A DNA stretch of 64,000 nt from Mycobacterium paraffinicum. GTDB taxonomy: Bacteria > Actinomycetota > Actinomycetes > Mycobacteriales > Mycobacteriaceae. The notes below the pieces were generated by a model, which was given only the letters and a program-made list of their open reading frames with translations, ran no database searches and was not told where the DNA came from. Numbering within the stretch: the stretch's first letter is position 1; each line of letters opens with the position of its first letter. The stretch lies in NCBI RefSeq assembly GCF_001907675.1, contig NZ_MPNT01000010.1, forward strand, positions 1 to 64,000, read 5' to 3'. A program made the translations under genes and the position numbers. Positions 37,618 through 46,292 of this stretch are shown here, in pieces.

Positions 37618-38837
37618 CCGGCCCGCTGAGCGGACTCACCGTCGTGGAGGTGTCCAGCTTCGTCGCCGCCCCGCTGTGCGGCATGACGCTGGGTCAGCTT
37701 GGCGCCGAAGTGATCAGAGTCGACCCGATCGGCGGTGCCTCCGACGTCCGGCGCTGGCCGTTGGCGCCGGACGGCACATCGATCTACTGGACCGGCCTGA
37801 ACAAGGGGAAGCGTTCGGCCACCATCGATTTGCGCTCCCGGGACGGGCAGGAACTGGTTCAGCGGCTCATCGCCGAGGGGGACGGTGTGGTGGTGACCAA
37901 CGCCGCCGGGCTGTCTTGGCTCGGTCACGACGTGTTGGCCGCCAAACGTCCCGACGTCATTCACGTCCAACTGCTCGGGCGTGGCAACGGTTCCACTGGC
38001 GTGGATTACACGGTCAACGCCGGTGTGGGGTTCCCGCTCGTCACCGGCCCGGCCGAGCACGCCGGGCCGATCAATCACGTGCTGCCGGCCTGGGACGTGT
38101 GTTGCGGCCTGTACGCCGCGCTGGCCGTCGTCACCGCCGTTCGCCGGCGCGAGGAATCCGGGCTGGGCGCGCGAATCACCCTGGCGCTGGAGGATGTCGC
38201 GCTGGCCACCGCCGGGAACCTGGGACTGTTGACAGAGCCGCAGGTCACAGGCGCCCAGCGGCAACGCCTGGGCAACGCCATCTATGGCCAGTACGGACAG
38301 GACTTCGCCAGTGGCGACGGCGCCCGGTTCATGGTGGTCACCCTGACCCGCAAGCACTTTCGCGATCTGGTCCACGTGACGGGCACCGGCGCCGCGGTGT
38401 CGGCGCTGGCCGAGGCGCTGGATGTCGACTTCGACTCCGAGGGTGACCGCTACCGGTACCGCGACGTCCTGTCCGGCCTGTTCGCCACCTGGTTCAGCGA
38501 TCACTCGGCCGACGAGGTCACGGCCACGCTGTCGAAGACCACGGTGCTCTTCGAGCGTTACCGGACCTTCGCGGAGGTCGCCTCCGGGCCCAAGGTGACC
38601 GCCAACCCCGTGTTTTCCCCGTTACATCAACCCGGTCTGGGCGACTACTTGGCGGCCGGGCTGCCGATCGCGTTCGACGGCCAACACCCCGCCAGTGCGG
38701 CCGCGCCCGCCCTGGGGCAGGACACCGCCGAGGTCCTCTCGCGGCGCCTGGGCTTGACATCGGCCGACATCGAACGGCTCACGCACGCGAACACGATCGA
38801 CCAGCGCGGAAACCCGAAACCGAAAGACGACGCATGA
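37614..38837 (+). CDS. CaiB/BaiF (family III) CoA transferase
   Basis: 407 aa from GTG. Family features are LSGLTVVEVSSFVAAPLCGM, LGQLGAEVIRVDPIGGASD, TGLNKGKRSATIDLRSRDGQ and an N-terminal Rossmann-like fold. The usual nucleophilic aspartate near residue 170 is not clear: the local sequence is PAWDVCCGLYAAL, where D in WDV is the candidate. The enzyme would move CoA between carboxylic acids. Coupled on both sides by four-base overlaps to the thiolase and the dehydrogenase. Confidence 0.88.
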   Translation: MTGPLSGLTVVEVSSFVAAPLCGMTLGQLGAEVIRVDPIGGASDVRRWPLAPDGTSIYWTGLNKGKRSATIDLRSRDGQELVQRLIAEGDGVVVTNAAGLSWLGHDVLAAKRPDVIHVQLLGRGNGSTGVDYTVNAGVGFPLVTGPAEHAGPINHVLPAWDVCCGLYAALAVVTAVRRREESGLGARITLALEDVALATAGNLGLLTEPQVTGAQRQRLGNAIYGQYGQDFASGDGARFMVVTLTRKHFRDLVHVTGTGAAVSALAEALDVDFDSEGDRYRYRDVLSGLFATWFSDHSADEVTATLSKTTVLFERYRTFAEVASGPKVTANPVFSPLHQPGLGDYLAAGLPIAFDGQHPASAAAPALGQDTAEVLSRRLGLTSADIERLTHANTIDQRGNPKPKDDA

Positions 38838-40027
38838 CCAGACTCGCACAGACTCTCGGGCTGACCGAATTCCAGACCGAAATCATCGCCGCGGTGCGGC
38901 AATTCGTCGAGAAGGAAGTCATCCCGAACGCCGCGGAGCTCGAACGCGGTGACACCTACCCCCAACACATCGTGGACCAGATGCGTGAGATGGGCTTGTT
39001 CGGGTTGATGATTCCCCAGGAGTACGGCGGGCTGGGGGAGTCGCTGCTGACCTATGCGCTGTGCGTCGAAGAGCTGGCCCGCGGCTGGATGAGCGTGTCC
39101 GGCGTGCTCAACACCCACTTCATCGTGGCCTACATGCTGCGCCAGCACGGGACCGACGCTCAGCAACAACGGTTTCTGCCCCGCATGGCGACCGGTGAGA
39201 CGCGCGGCGCCTTCTCGATGTCGGAGCCGGAGCTGGGCTCCGACGTCGCCGCGATCCGCACGCGGGCCAAGCGCAATCCGGATGGCACCTACACGATCAA
39301 CGGTCAGAAGATGTGGCTGACCAACGGCGCCACCTCTACGCTGGTGGCTGTCCTGGTGCGCACGGACGAAGGCTCGGACAAGCCGCACCGAAATCTGACC
39401 GCGTTCCTCGTCGAGAAACCCGTCGGTTTCGGCGAAGTCGTTCCGGGGCTGCAAATTCCGGGCAAGATCGACAAGCTGGGCTACAAAGGCATCGAAACGA
39501 CGGAGATGATTTTCGACGGCTACCGGGCCAGCGCCGACGACATCCTCGGCGGCGCCACCGGGCAGGGCTTCTTCCAGATGATGGACGGCATCGAGGTCGG
39601 CCGCCTCAACGTGTCGGCCCGCGCCTGTGGCGTCGGCATCCGCGCCTTCGAGCTCGCGGTCCGCTACGCCCAACAGCGCCACACCTTCGGCAAGCCTATA
39701 GCCGAGCATCAGGCCATCGCCTTCCAGCTGGCCGAGATGGCCACCAAAGTCGAAGCGGCGCACCTGATGATGGTCAACGCGGCGCGGCTAAAGGATTCGG
39801 GGGAGCGCAACGACGTCGCCGCCGGGATGGCCAAATACCTGTGCAGCGAATACTGCACCGAGGTCACCCAGCAGAGCTTCCGGATCCATGGCGGCTACGG
39901 CTATTCCAAGGAATACGAGATCGAGCGGCTGATGCGGGATGCGCCATTCCTGCTGATCGGCGAGGGCACCAGCGAAATTCAGAAGAACATCATCAGCAAG
40001 CGGCTGCTAGCCGAGTACCAGGTGTAG
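38834..40027 (+). CDS. Acyl-CoA dehydrogenase
   Basis: 397 aa, starting in the ATGA overlap with the CoA transferase. FAD/substrate motifs FSMSEPELGSDVAAIRT and INGQKMWLTNGA are present, with the catalytic glutamate in LIGEGTSEIQKNIISKRLL. RQHTFGKPIAEHQAIAFQLAEMATK-type helix segments are present too. It is the oxidase step of the same operon. The GntR gene starts two bases after its stop. Confidence 0.93.
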   Translation: MTRLAQTLGLTEFQTEIIAAVRQFVEKEVIPNAAELERGDTYPQHIVDQMREMGLFGLMIPQEYGGLGESLLTYALCVEELARGWMSVSGVLNTHFIVAYMLRQHGTDAQQQRFLPRMATGETRGAFSMSEPELGSDVAAIRTRAKRNPDGTYTINGQKMWLTNGATSTLVAVLVRTDEGSDKPHRNLTAFLVEKPVGFGEVVPGLQIPGKIDKLGYKGIETTEMIFDGYRASADDILGGATGQGFFQMMDGIEVGRLNVSARACGVGIRAFELAVRYAQQRHTFGKPIAEHQAIAFQLAEMATKVEAAHLMMVNAARLKDSGERNDVAAGMAKYLCSEYCTEVTQQSFRIHGGYGYSKEYEIERLMRDAPFLLIGEGTSEIQKNIISKRLLAEYQV

Positions 40028-40029
40028 CC

Positions 40030-40722
40030 ATGACCGTTCCGGATTTCGCCGCGCGGCCCCAACTCTCCGACGATGTCGCGCGGTTGATCCGCCAGCGGAT
40101 CTTCGACGGCGCCTACGTCGCGGGGTCCTACGTCCGCCTGGATCAACTTGCCGCCGAATTGGGCATCAGCGTCACGCCGGTGCGGGAAGCGCTGTTCGCC
40201 CTTCGCGCGGAAGGCCTGATCGACCAACGGCCCCGGCGGGGTTTCATGGTGTTGCCGGTGACCGGGCGCGACGTCACCGACGTCGCGAACGTGCAGGCGC
40301 ACGTCGGCGGCGAACTCGCTGCCCGGGCGGCGATCAACATCACCGACGACCAACTGCGCGAACTCAAACAGATCCAGGCCGAGCTCGAAGACGCCTACGC
40401 CGGTGACGACGATGAGCGGACGGTGCGACTCAACCATCAATTCCATCGGGCCATCAACGTCGCCGCCGACTCCCCGAAATTGGCCCAGCTGATGTCCCAG
40501 ATCACCCGCTATGCACCGGAATCGGTGTTTCCCGCCATCGAGGGCTGGCCGGAACAGTCGATGCGCGACCATCGCAGGATCCTGTCGGCGCTGAAGAAGC
40601 GCGACGAGGAGCTCGCCCGTGCGGCGATGTCACGGCATCTCGCCGCGGGGGCGGTCCCCCTGATCGACCATCTCACCGCGCGTGGCGTCGTCGTCGAGGG
40701 CACCCCTCCGGCGTCGGGCTGA
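40030..40722 (+). CDS. GntR-family (FadR/FCD-type) transcriptional regulator
   Basis: 230 aa. An N-terminal winged helix (about 10-80; LAAELGISVTPVREALFALRAEGLI) and an all-helical FCD ligand domain (about 90-220, with metal/ligand histidines in LNHQFHRAI and MRDHRRIL) are visible. It is the last gene of the fabG2 operon, so it probably senses a pathway acid or acyl-CoA and controls the divergent promoters near 35.6 kb. That target is inferred from context. Confidence 0.9.
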   Translation: MTVPDFAARPQLSDDVARLIRQRIFDGAYVAGSYVRLDQLAAELGISVTPVREALFALRAEGLIDQRPRRGFMVLPVTGRDVTDVANVQAHVGGELAARAAINITDDQLRELKQIQAELEDAYAGDDDERTVRLNHQFHRAINVAADSPKLAQLMSQITRYAPESVFPAIEGWPEQSMRDHRRILSALKKRDEELARAAMSRHLAAGAVPLIDHLTARGVVVEGTPPASG

Positions 40723-40790
40723 CTGTTGTTTCCCGCACACGCCTCGGCATATCCTGCGTGGCAGGGGGCAACAACATAGAGCGAGGAACA

Positions 40791-41153
40791 GTGCCCCGAA
40801 TGATTCGCACGTCGGCCATCTTGGGTGTAGCCGTGGTCGCGATGGCTTTCGCACCGCCGGCCGTCGCCGACCCACTCGACCCGATTCCCGGCAACGGCGT
40901 CTTTGTCGTGGGCCCCGACATCGCACCGGGGCTCTATCACACGGGCGGGTCGGGATCGGCCTTCGGAGTCTGGATCAACAACGTGCCCACCCAGGACTCG
41001 ATGTGCTCGTGGTTCACCTACAGCACGCCCGATGCGAACAAGGAGCATGTGCTTCAGACGAATACCTCGATCGGCCCGATGTACGCGAACATCAACACGG
41101 CGGTCAAGGCCTTCGAGTCGCAGAACTGTCAACCCTGGACACGGGTCTCCTAG
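40791..41153 (+). CDS. Small secreted protein
   Basis: 120 aa from GTG 40791 (GAGCGAGGAACA is the ribosome-binding site); ATG 40800 is also possible. A Sec signal peptide ends near PPAVADPLDP. The mature protein has IAPGLYHTGG and two cysteines (MCSWF, NCQPW) likely to form a disulfide, typical of small mycobacterial exported proteins. No function is known. Convergent with the GlxA-family gene with a four-base overlap. Confidence 0.8.
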   Translation: MPRMIRTSAILGVAVVAMAFAPPAVADPLDPIPGNGVFVVGPDIAPGLYHTGGSGSAFGVWINNVPTQDSMCSWFTYSTPDANKEHVLQTNTSIGPMYANINTAVKAFESQNCQPWTRVS

Positions 41154-42124
41154 GGCGTCTCGCCGGCGCACGCGAGCGTGTCGTGGTTCTTGTCGCGAAA
41201 GGCGTTGCGATAGCTCTGCGGCGCCACTCCCACCAGGCGCCGGAACTGTTCGCGGAAATTGGTCACTGATGCGAAACCGACTCGGCGCGAGATGGTTTCG
41301 ACGCTGTCGGGGCTGCGTTCGAGGAGTTCCTCGGCGTGCTTGATGCGGACGCTGTTCACCCACTGCATCGGCGTCTGGCCCGTTTCCGTCTTGAACCGCC
41401 GGTTCAGGGTTCGCTCGCTGGTGGCGGCCTGTCGGGCGATGTCGCTAAGCGTCAGAGGTAGGTGGGCGTTGCTCTCGAGCCAGACCAGCAGGGCGTCGAG
41501 TTCGGTGTCGGCCCTCGCGCGGTTGCGAATGACGAACTGAGCCTGGTCGCCGGTGCGGTGTAGGGGCGTGACCGCTAACCGGGCGGCATCTGCGGCCGCC
41601 GCTGAACCGTAGTCGCGCGAAACCATATGGAGGCACAAGTCAAGTCCCGCGGACGCTCCGGCCGAGGTGAGGATCTGGCCCTCGTCGACGTAAAGCGCGG
41701 CGGCATCGAGTTCGACGTCGGGGTGGACGGCGGAAAACAGCTCGGCGGCCGACCAATGAGTGGTAGCGCGCTTGCCGTTCAGTATCCCGGCGGCGGCGAC
41801 TGTGAAGGTGCCGCTGCAGATGGAGGCGATGCGAATCCCCATGCCGTGCGCGGACTTCAGCGCCGTGATCACGTCCTCTCGTACGGGCACGGAGACGTCG
41901 TTGCGCCCGGGCACCACGATGGTGTCGGCGGTCGCGAGGTCCGCCAGGCCGTAATCGGTGACGATCCGCACCGGTCCGGCCGGCACGACGGGGTCAGCGC
42001 CGCAAACCCGAACGCGGTACCCCGGCGCGCCGGTCGGGAGGCAGACGCGACCGAACACCTCGATCGCGATCGCTAAGTCGAAAGCGATGACGTCCGGCTC
42101 GGCCAGAATCGCGACGGAGTGCAT
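41150..42124 (-). CDS. GlxA-family AraC-type regulator with DJ-1/PfpI domain
   Basis: 324 aa. The N-terminal amidotransferase-like (DJ-1/PfpI) domain (about 1-190) has IASICSGTFTVAAAG, where the cysteine sits at the nucleophile elbow. The C-terminal AraC domain (about 215-315) has two helix-turn-helices, LTLSDIARQAATSERTLNRR and VETISRRVGFASVTNFREQF. It is divergent from a stand-alone DJ-1/PfpI gene with a 75-base gap and is probably its regulator. Confidence 0.93.
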   Translation of the reverse strand: MHSVAILAEPDVIAFDLAIAIEVFGRVCLPTGAPGYRVRVCGADPVVPAGPVRIVTDYGLADLATADTIVVPGRNDVSVPVREDVITALKSAHGMGIRIASICSGTFTVAAAGILNGKRATTHWSAAELFSAVHPDVELDAAALYVDEGQILTSAGASAGLDLCLHMVSRDYGSAAAADAARLAVTPLHRTGDQAQFVIRNRARADTELDALLVWLESNAHLPLTLSDIARQAATSERTLNRRFKTETGQTPMQWVNSVRIKHAEELLERSPDSVETISRRVGFASVTNFREQFRRLVGVAPQSYRNAFRDKNHDTLACAGETP

Positions 42125-42199
42125 GCGTTGGCAATATACCGGCCCATGGTGTCAATCCAGCCACTGTTTTTACCGGGTGCGGTCGATGACGATGACGTG

Positions 42200-42856
42200 A
42201 TGCACGCGCAGATCGTCTTGTACGACGGATTCGACCCCCTCGACGTCATCGCGCCGTTCGAAGTCCTGGCGGCGGGTAGCGAGCGCGTGGGAGGCGACCT
42301 GACGGTGACGCTGGTGTCGGCCGAGGGGCCACGCAGTGTCGTCGGCGGCACTCGCGGATTGGCGCTGACCGCCGCCGCGGCGCTCGATCCGTCCGAACGC
42401 GGCTGCGTGATCGTGCCCGGCGCGAGCGGTCCGATTGCCGGCGACCCGGACGACGGTGTCGAGACCATCCCGGTGCTGCTGGCCCGAGCGGCACAGACGG
42501 ACCTGACGCCGTTGTTGCGGAAGGCATTCGACAACCCGGAGGTGACGGTGGCCGGCGTCTGTGGCGGGTCCGTGGTGATGGCGATGTCCGGCCTGATCGA
42601 GGGGCGCCACGCGGTGACTCATCACCTGGGCCTGGAGCTGCTCGAAGCCGCCGGTGTGCATGCGGTGGCGGCGCGCGTGGTCGACGACGGAGACCTGATC
42701 ACGGCGGGCGGCGTCACCTCGGGGCTGGATCTGGCCCTGTACCTGCTGGACCGATGGTATGGCCCGCGAATCGCGCATGCCGTCGAGGGGCTCTTCGAGT
42801 ACGAGCGTCGGGGCACCGTGTGGCGCCCGGCTGGGCGAGAACCGGTGGAGGCATAG
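42200..42856 (+). CDS. DJ-1/PfpI family protein
   Basis: 218 aa from ATG 42200 (MHAQIVLYDGFDPLDVIAPF); the frame is open to 42119, which would run into the divergent gene. The nucleophile elbow VAGVCGGSVVMAMSG and the following HH pair (AVTHHLGLELLE) are consistent with isonitrile hydratase/glyoxalase-type DJ-1 proteins; the exact reaction cannot be read from sequence. The next gene starts immediately after its stop. Confidence 0.88.
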   Translation: MHAQIVLYDGFDPLDVIAPFEVLAAGSERVGGDLTVTLVSAEGPRSVVGGTRGLALTAAAALDPSERGCVIVPGASGPIAGDPDDGVETIPVLLARAAQTDLTPLLRKAFDNPEVTVAGVCGGSVVMAMSGLIEGRHAVTHHLGLELLEAAGVHAVAARVVDDGDLITAGGVTSGLDLALYLLDRWYGPRIAHAVEGLFEYERRGTVWRPAGREPVEA

Positions 42857-43165
42857 GTGGGCATCGGCGGTGACTGGGACGTGGCGATCAAAACCCCGAT
42901 CGGGACCCTGGCGGTGCGATATGCGTTCGCCGAGTTGCCGGACGGGCTGGCCGGCACGGCAACGTACAAGGGCGAGACAGTTCCCTTGCAGGACTTGACG
43001 AGTGGCCCGGCCGCCGAGGGCATGCGGTTGACCTGGCGTCAATCGGTGACCAAACCGATGCGGCTCAACCTATCATTCGACGTCGTGGTCGACGGGGATC
43101 GGATGGCCGGGCATTCCCGCGCGGGCCGGTTACCGCGGTCAGCGGTCTCCGGTATCCGCCTTTGA
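42857..43165 (+). CDS. Conserved hypothetical, lipocalin-like small beta protein
   Basis: 102 aa from GTG directly abutting the preceding stop (TAGGTG). The sequence WDVAIKTPIGTLAVRYAF, GTATYKGETVPLQDLT and MRLTWRQSVTKPMRLNLSFD is beta-rich and resembles a small actinobacterial family with no known function. Its last 27 bases overlap the convergent AMP-ligase gene, so one of the two 3' ends may be mis-set. Probably co-transcribed with the DJ-1 gene. Confidence 0.75.
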   Translation: MGIGGDWDVAIKTPIGTLAVRYAFAELPDGLAGTATYKGETVPLQDLTSGPAAEGMRLTWRQSVTKPMRLNLSFDVVVDGDRMAGHSRAGRLPRSAVSGIRL

Positions 43166-44689
43166 TCCGGACGCCTCGATCAGCATCTCCCGCAGCCGGC
43201 CGGCGTCCACCTTGCCGGTGCCTCCGCGCGGGACGCCGTCATCGGATTCCAACAACAACCATGCCGTCGGAATCTTGAACGCGCTCAGCAGCTTTCGCGC
43301 ACAACGACTCAGGTGATCGGCGGACACGTCCCCGTCACACACCACGGCCGCGCCCACGCGTTGGCCCGTCGTCCCCGGCACGCTGGTGACAAAAGCGCTC
43401 TGGACGCCCTGGATGGTGCGCAGCGCCCGTTCGACTTCGCTGGGATAAACGGTGGCGCCGCTGACCTTGAACATGTCGTCGGAGCGCCCGTGGTAGAACA
43501 GAAAGCCGCCCTCGTCGAGGCGGCCCAGGTCGCCGGTGGGGTAGAAGCCATCGACGGTGAACACCTCTTCTCGGCTGCGGCCGCAGAGGCCGCGCAGCGT
43601 GTGCGGACCCCGAATCTGGATCATGCCCACCGCCCCGGCCGGGACTGACGCACCGCTGTCGGTGTCGACGATGCGAACCTGCATGCCCGCGAAGGGCTTT
43701 CCGCAACTGCCCCAGGCGGGCGTGGGCATGTCGGTGTCGGCGGGATAGCCGCAGTACGGGCCGAACGCCTCGGTCATGCCGAACAAGGTGGCCCGCGCGC
43801 CGGGCTGAGCCCGCCGGTCGGGCGGGAGCAGCGCCTGCAGGCTCCCCGGCCGGAGGGCCGACAGGTCGGCGCCGACCGCGGCGGCGTGCCGGGCCAGCGT
43901 CTCGGCCTGGTCGGGCCAGCCGCGGAACAGCGTCACGCGCTCGGCTTCCAGCAGCCGCAGCGTGGTCTCCGGCCGCGGTGTCTCCTCGGTCACCAGGGTG
44001 GCGCCTGCCATCAGCGTCGACAGGATCCCGCTGCCGAAGCCGCCCACCCAGAAGAACGGCATCGGTAGATACAGCCGGGTGTCGGCGGAGATGCGGCGCG
44101 CGGCCAGACCCGACCGCACGGCGCCCAGCGCGCTGCCGTGAGAATGCATGACTCCCTTCGGCGCACCGCTGCTGCCGGAGGTGAACATGATGACCAACAG
44201 ATCGGCTGCCGTGACCCTGCCCGTCATGGCATCGACGAGCCGGCGGGCCCGTTCGCCGGCGGTGGCATCGGCGAGCCGATCGGCCGTCCACACCTGGCGC
44301 AGGGCGGGAAGCTCGGTCCGCGGCGCCAGGTCGTCGAGATAGCGGTGCCCGCGGAACTCCTCGACGCTGATCAAGAACTGGACCGCGGCGGCCCGCAGTT
44401 GCGCGGCCAGTTCGCCCGCGGCGAGCAGGGTGCTCAACGGAACCAGCACGGCGCCGATGCGGGTCAGGGCGAGCGCCACCTCCACCCAGCGGGTGCCGTT
44501 GGGCATGATCAGCCCGACCCGGGTGCCCTTGCCGACGCCGGCCTCGACGAACACCGCGGCGAGATCCCTTGTGGCGGCGTCAAGTTGACCGTAACCGGTT
44601 CGCGATGTCGGGTCGATCACCATCGGCTTGTCGCCATAGAGCGCGGCCCGCGAACGCACCAACTCGTCGATCGTTGTCGAGTCAGGCAT
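43139..44689 (-). CDS. AMP-forming acyl-CoA synthetase / ligase (1)
   Basis: 516 aa. ANL-superfamily motifs: P-loop MFTSGSSGAPKGVMHSHG, A5 region LFGMTEAFGPY, A7 YPTGDLGRLDEGGF and A10 lysine in GGTGKVDAGRLREML. It activates a carboxylic acid to the acyl-AMP and CoA ester. It is the last of three tandem, non-identical ligases on this strand (with 44682-46292 and 46276-47766), overlapping the previous one by eight bases. The substrate is unknown. Confidence 0.9.
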   Translation of the reverse strand: MPDSTTIDELVRSRAALYGDKPMVIDPTSRTGYGQLDAATRDLAAVFVEAGVGKGTRVGLIMPNGTRWVEVALALTRIGAVLVPLSTLLAAGELAAQLRAAAVQFLISVEEFRGHRYLDDLAPRTELPALRQVWTADRLADATAGERARRLVDAMTGRVTAADLLVIMFTSGSSGAPKGVMHSHGSALGAVRSGLAARRISADTRLYLPMPFFWVGGFGSGILSTLMAGATLVTEETPRPETTLRLLEAERVTLFRGWPDQAETLARHAAAVGADLSALRPGSLQALLPPDRRAQPGARATLFGMTEAFGPYCGYPADTDMPTPAWGSCGKPFAGMQVRIVDTDSGASVPAGAVGMIQIRGPHTLRGLCGRSREEVFTVDGFYPTGDLGRLDEGGFLFYHGRSDDMFKVSGATVYPSEVERALRTIQGVQSAFVTSVPGTTGQRVGAAVVCDGDVSADHLSRCARKLLSAFKIPTAWLLLESDDGVPRGGTGKVDAGRLREMLIEASGSKADTGDR

Positions 44690-46292
44690 CGAGCAGCTTC
44701 CTCAGGTGCTGCCTGTCGACTTTGCCGCTGGAGAGCAGCGGCAGCTGGTCGCGCGAGAGGGCCAGGAACCGCCGGGGGATCTTGTATGCCGACAACTCCG
44801 TCTTCAGCCCGTCCCGCAGCGCCGCCTCGTCGAAGGCGGCGCCGTCGGGCACGACCACGACCGCACCGACCAGCTGTCCGCGCTGCGCGTCCGGGACGCC
44901 CATGACGTGGGCCGCCAACCCGCCGGTGACCTTGGCGATCGCCCTTTCCACCTCGTCGGCCGAGACATTGGCGCCCGCCGTCTTGATCATCGTGCTGAGC
45001 CGGCCGGCGTAATAGAAGAACCCGTCGGCGTCGGCGCGCACCAAATCCCCGGTGTGAAACCAACCGTCGGCGTCGAAGCAGTCCTCGCGACTGCGTCGGT
45101 AATAGCACTGCATCACGTACGGTCCGCGGATGCACAGCTCCCCGACCCTGCCGGCGGCGACCGCTAGTCCGGTTTCGGTGTCGACGATCCTGGTATCGAA
45201 GCCGGGTGCGGGTTTGCCGAACGATCCGCGCCTGGTCTCGGGTTGATCGGTTTCGTCGTCGCTGATCAGCACGACGCTGCCGGCTTCAGTCATGCCCAGC
45301 ATGTTGTGCCGGAGCTCGGGATCGGCCGGTCGGACCTCGGGTGCCATGATCGGGTACAGGTTGCCGCGACGCATCGATGACAGATCCCGGCGCGGGAAGC
45401 TCGGATGGTCGGCCAGGTGCGCGATCCCGGCGCTGAAACCGTTGGTCAGGGTGGGTTTTTCGGTTTCCAGCAAGTCGAGCGTCTTCCCGGCGTCCTCCGC
45501 GTTGGAGCACACCAGCGTGGAGCCGGCGACCAAGGTGGCGAGCAATCCGAACGCGAGGCCGCCGATCCAGAAGAACGGCGAATTGCAGAACAGCTTGTCC
45601 TCAGCCGTCAAACCGCGAACGTCGTTCAGGTTGCGCTGGTGCTCGAGCAGGGCGCCGTGCGTGTGCACGACGCCCTTGGGGGCGCTGCTGGAGCCGGACG
45701 TGTACACGATGGCCAGGGGATCGCAGCCCCGGACGTCATCTTGCGTCGCCGCCAGCAACTCGAGGGTCACGGTGTCGGCCAGCCGGTAGAACCGGTCGAT
45801 GTCGCGGATGCGCCGCACCGCACCGGGCTGGTAGCTGATGCCGACCTGCCGCAGTTGGGGTGCGGCCGGGGCCAAGAGCCGGCAGTCGGATTCGAAATCG
45901 GGGTCCGACAGCACCTGTTCGAGCCGTTGCACGTAGTCGTGGGCGCGGAAAGATGCGGCGCTCAGCAGGATTTCGACGTCGCTGTCGCGCAGCTGCTCGT
46001 GCATCTCACGGGCGGTGACGAAGGTGGAAAAGGGAACCACCACGGCGCCGATGCGCGCCGCCGCCAGCATCGCGACGACGAAATCCGCGCCGTTGGGGTA
46101 GAGCAGGCCGACATGGGTGCCCTTGCCCGCGCCGACCGCGATCAGCCCGCGGGCGAGATCGGCCGAGCGGACCTCGGCTTGGCCGTAACTGATCCGTTCA
46201 CCGTCGCAGATCAGCAGCGGATGTTCCCCGCGTGCACGGGCCCGGCGCGTCAGGACCTCGCCGACCGTCGGGCTGTCACCGGGCATGGTCAC
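44682..46292 (-). CDS. AMP-forming acyl-CoA synthetase / ligase (2)
   Basis: 536 aa; ATG 46286 (MPGDSPTVGEVL), two codons in, is an equally good start. Motifs: YTSGSSSAPKGVVHTHG, A5 MLGMTEAGSVV, A7 FHTGDLVRADADGF and A10 SSGKVDRQHLRKLL. It is the closest in design to ligase 1 (both share GKGTHVGLLYPNG-like and PFFWIGGLAFG-like blocks), which suggests an old tandem duplication. It overlaps both neighbours. Confidence 0.9.
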   Translation of the reverse strand: MTMPGDSPTVGEVLTRRARARGEHPLLICDGERISYGQAEVRSADLARGLIAVGAGKGTHVGLLYPNGADFVVAMLAAARIGAVVVPFSTFVTAREMHEQLRDSDVEILLSAASFRAHDYVQRLEQVLSDPDFESDCRLLAPAAPQLRQVGISYQPGAVRRIRDIDRFYRLADTVTLELLAATQDDVRGCDPLAIVYTSGSSSAPKGVVHTHGALLEHQRNLNDVRGLTAEDKLFCNSPFFWIGGLAFGLLATLVAGSTLVCSNAEDAGKTLDLLETEKPTLTNGFSAGIAHLADHPSFPRRDLSSMRRGNLYPIMAPEVRPADPELRHNMLGMTEAGSVVLISDDETDQPETRRGSFGKPAPGFDTRIVDTETGLAVAAGRVGELCIRGPYVMQCYYRRSREDCFDADGWFHTGDLVRADADGFFYYAGRLSTMIKTAGANVSADEVERAIAKVTGGLAAHVMGVPDAQRGQLVGAVVVVPDGAAFDEAALRDGLKTELSAYKIPRRFLALSRDQLPLLSSGKVDRQHLRKLLDA

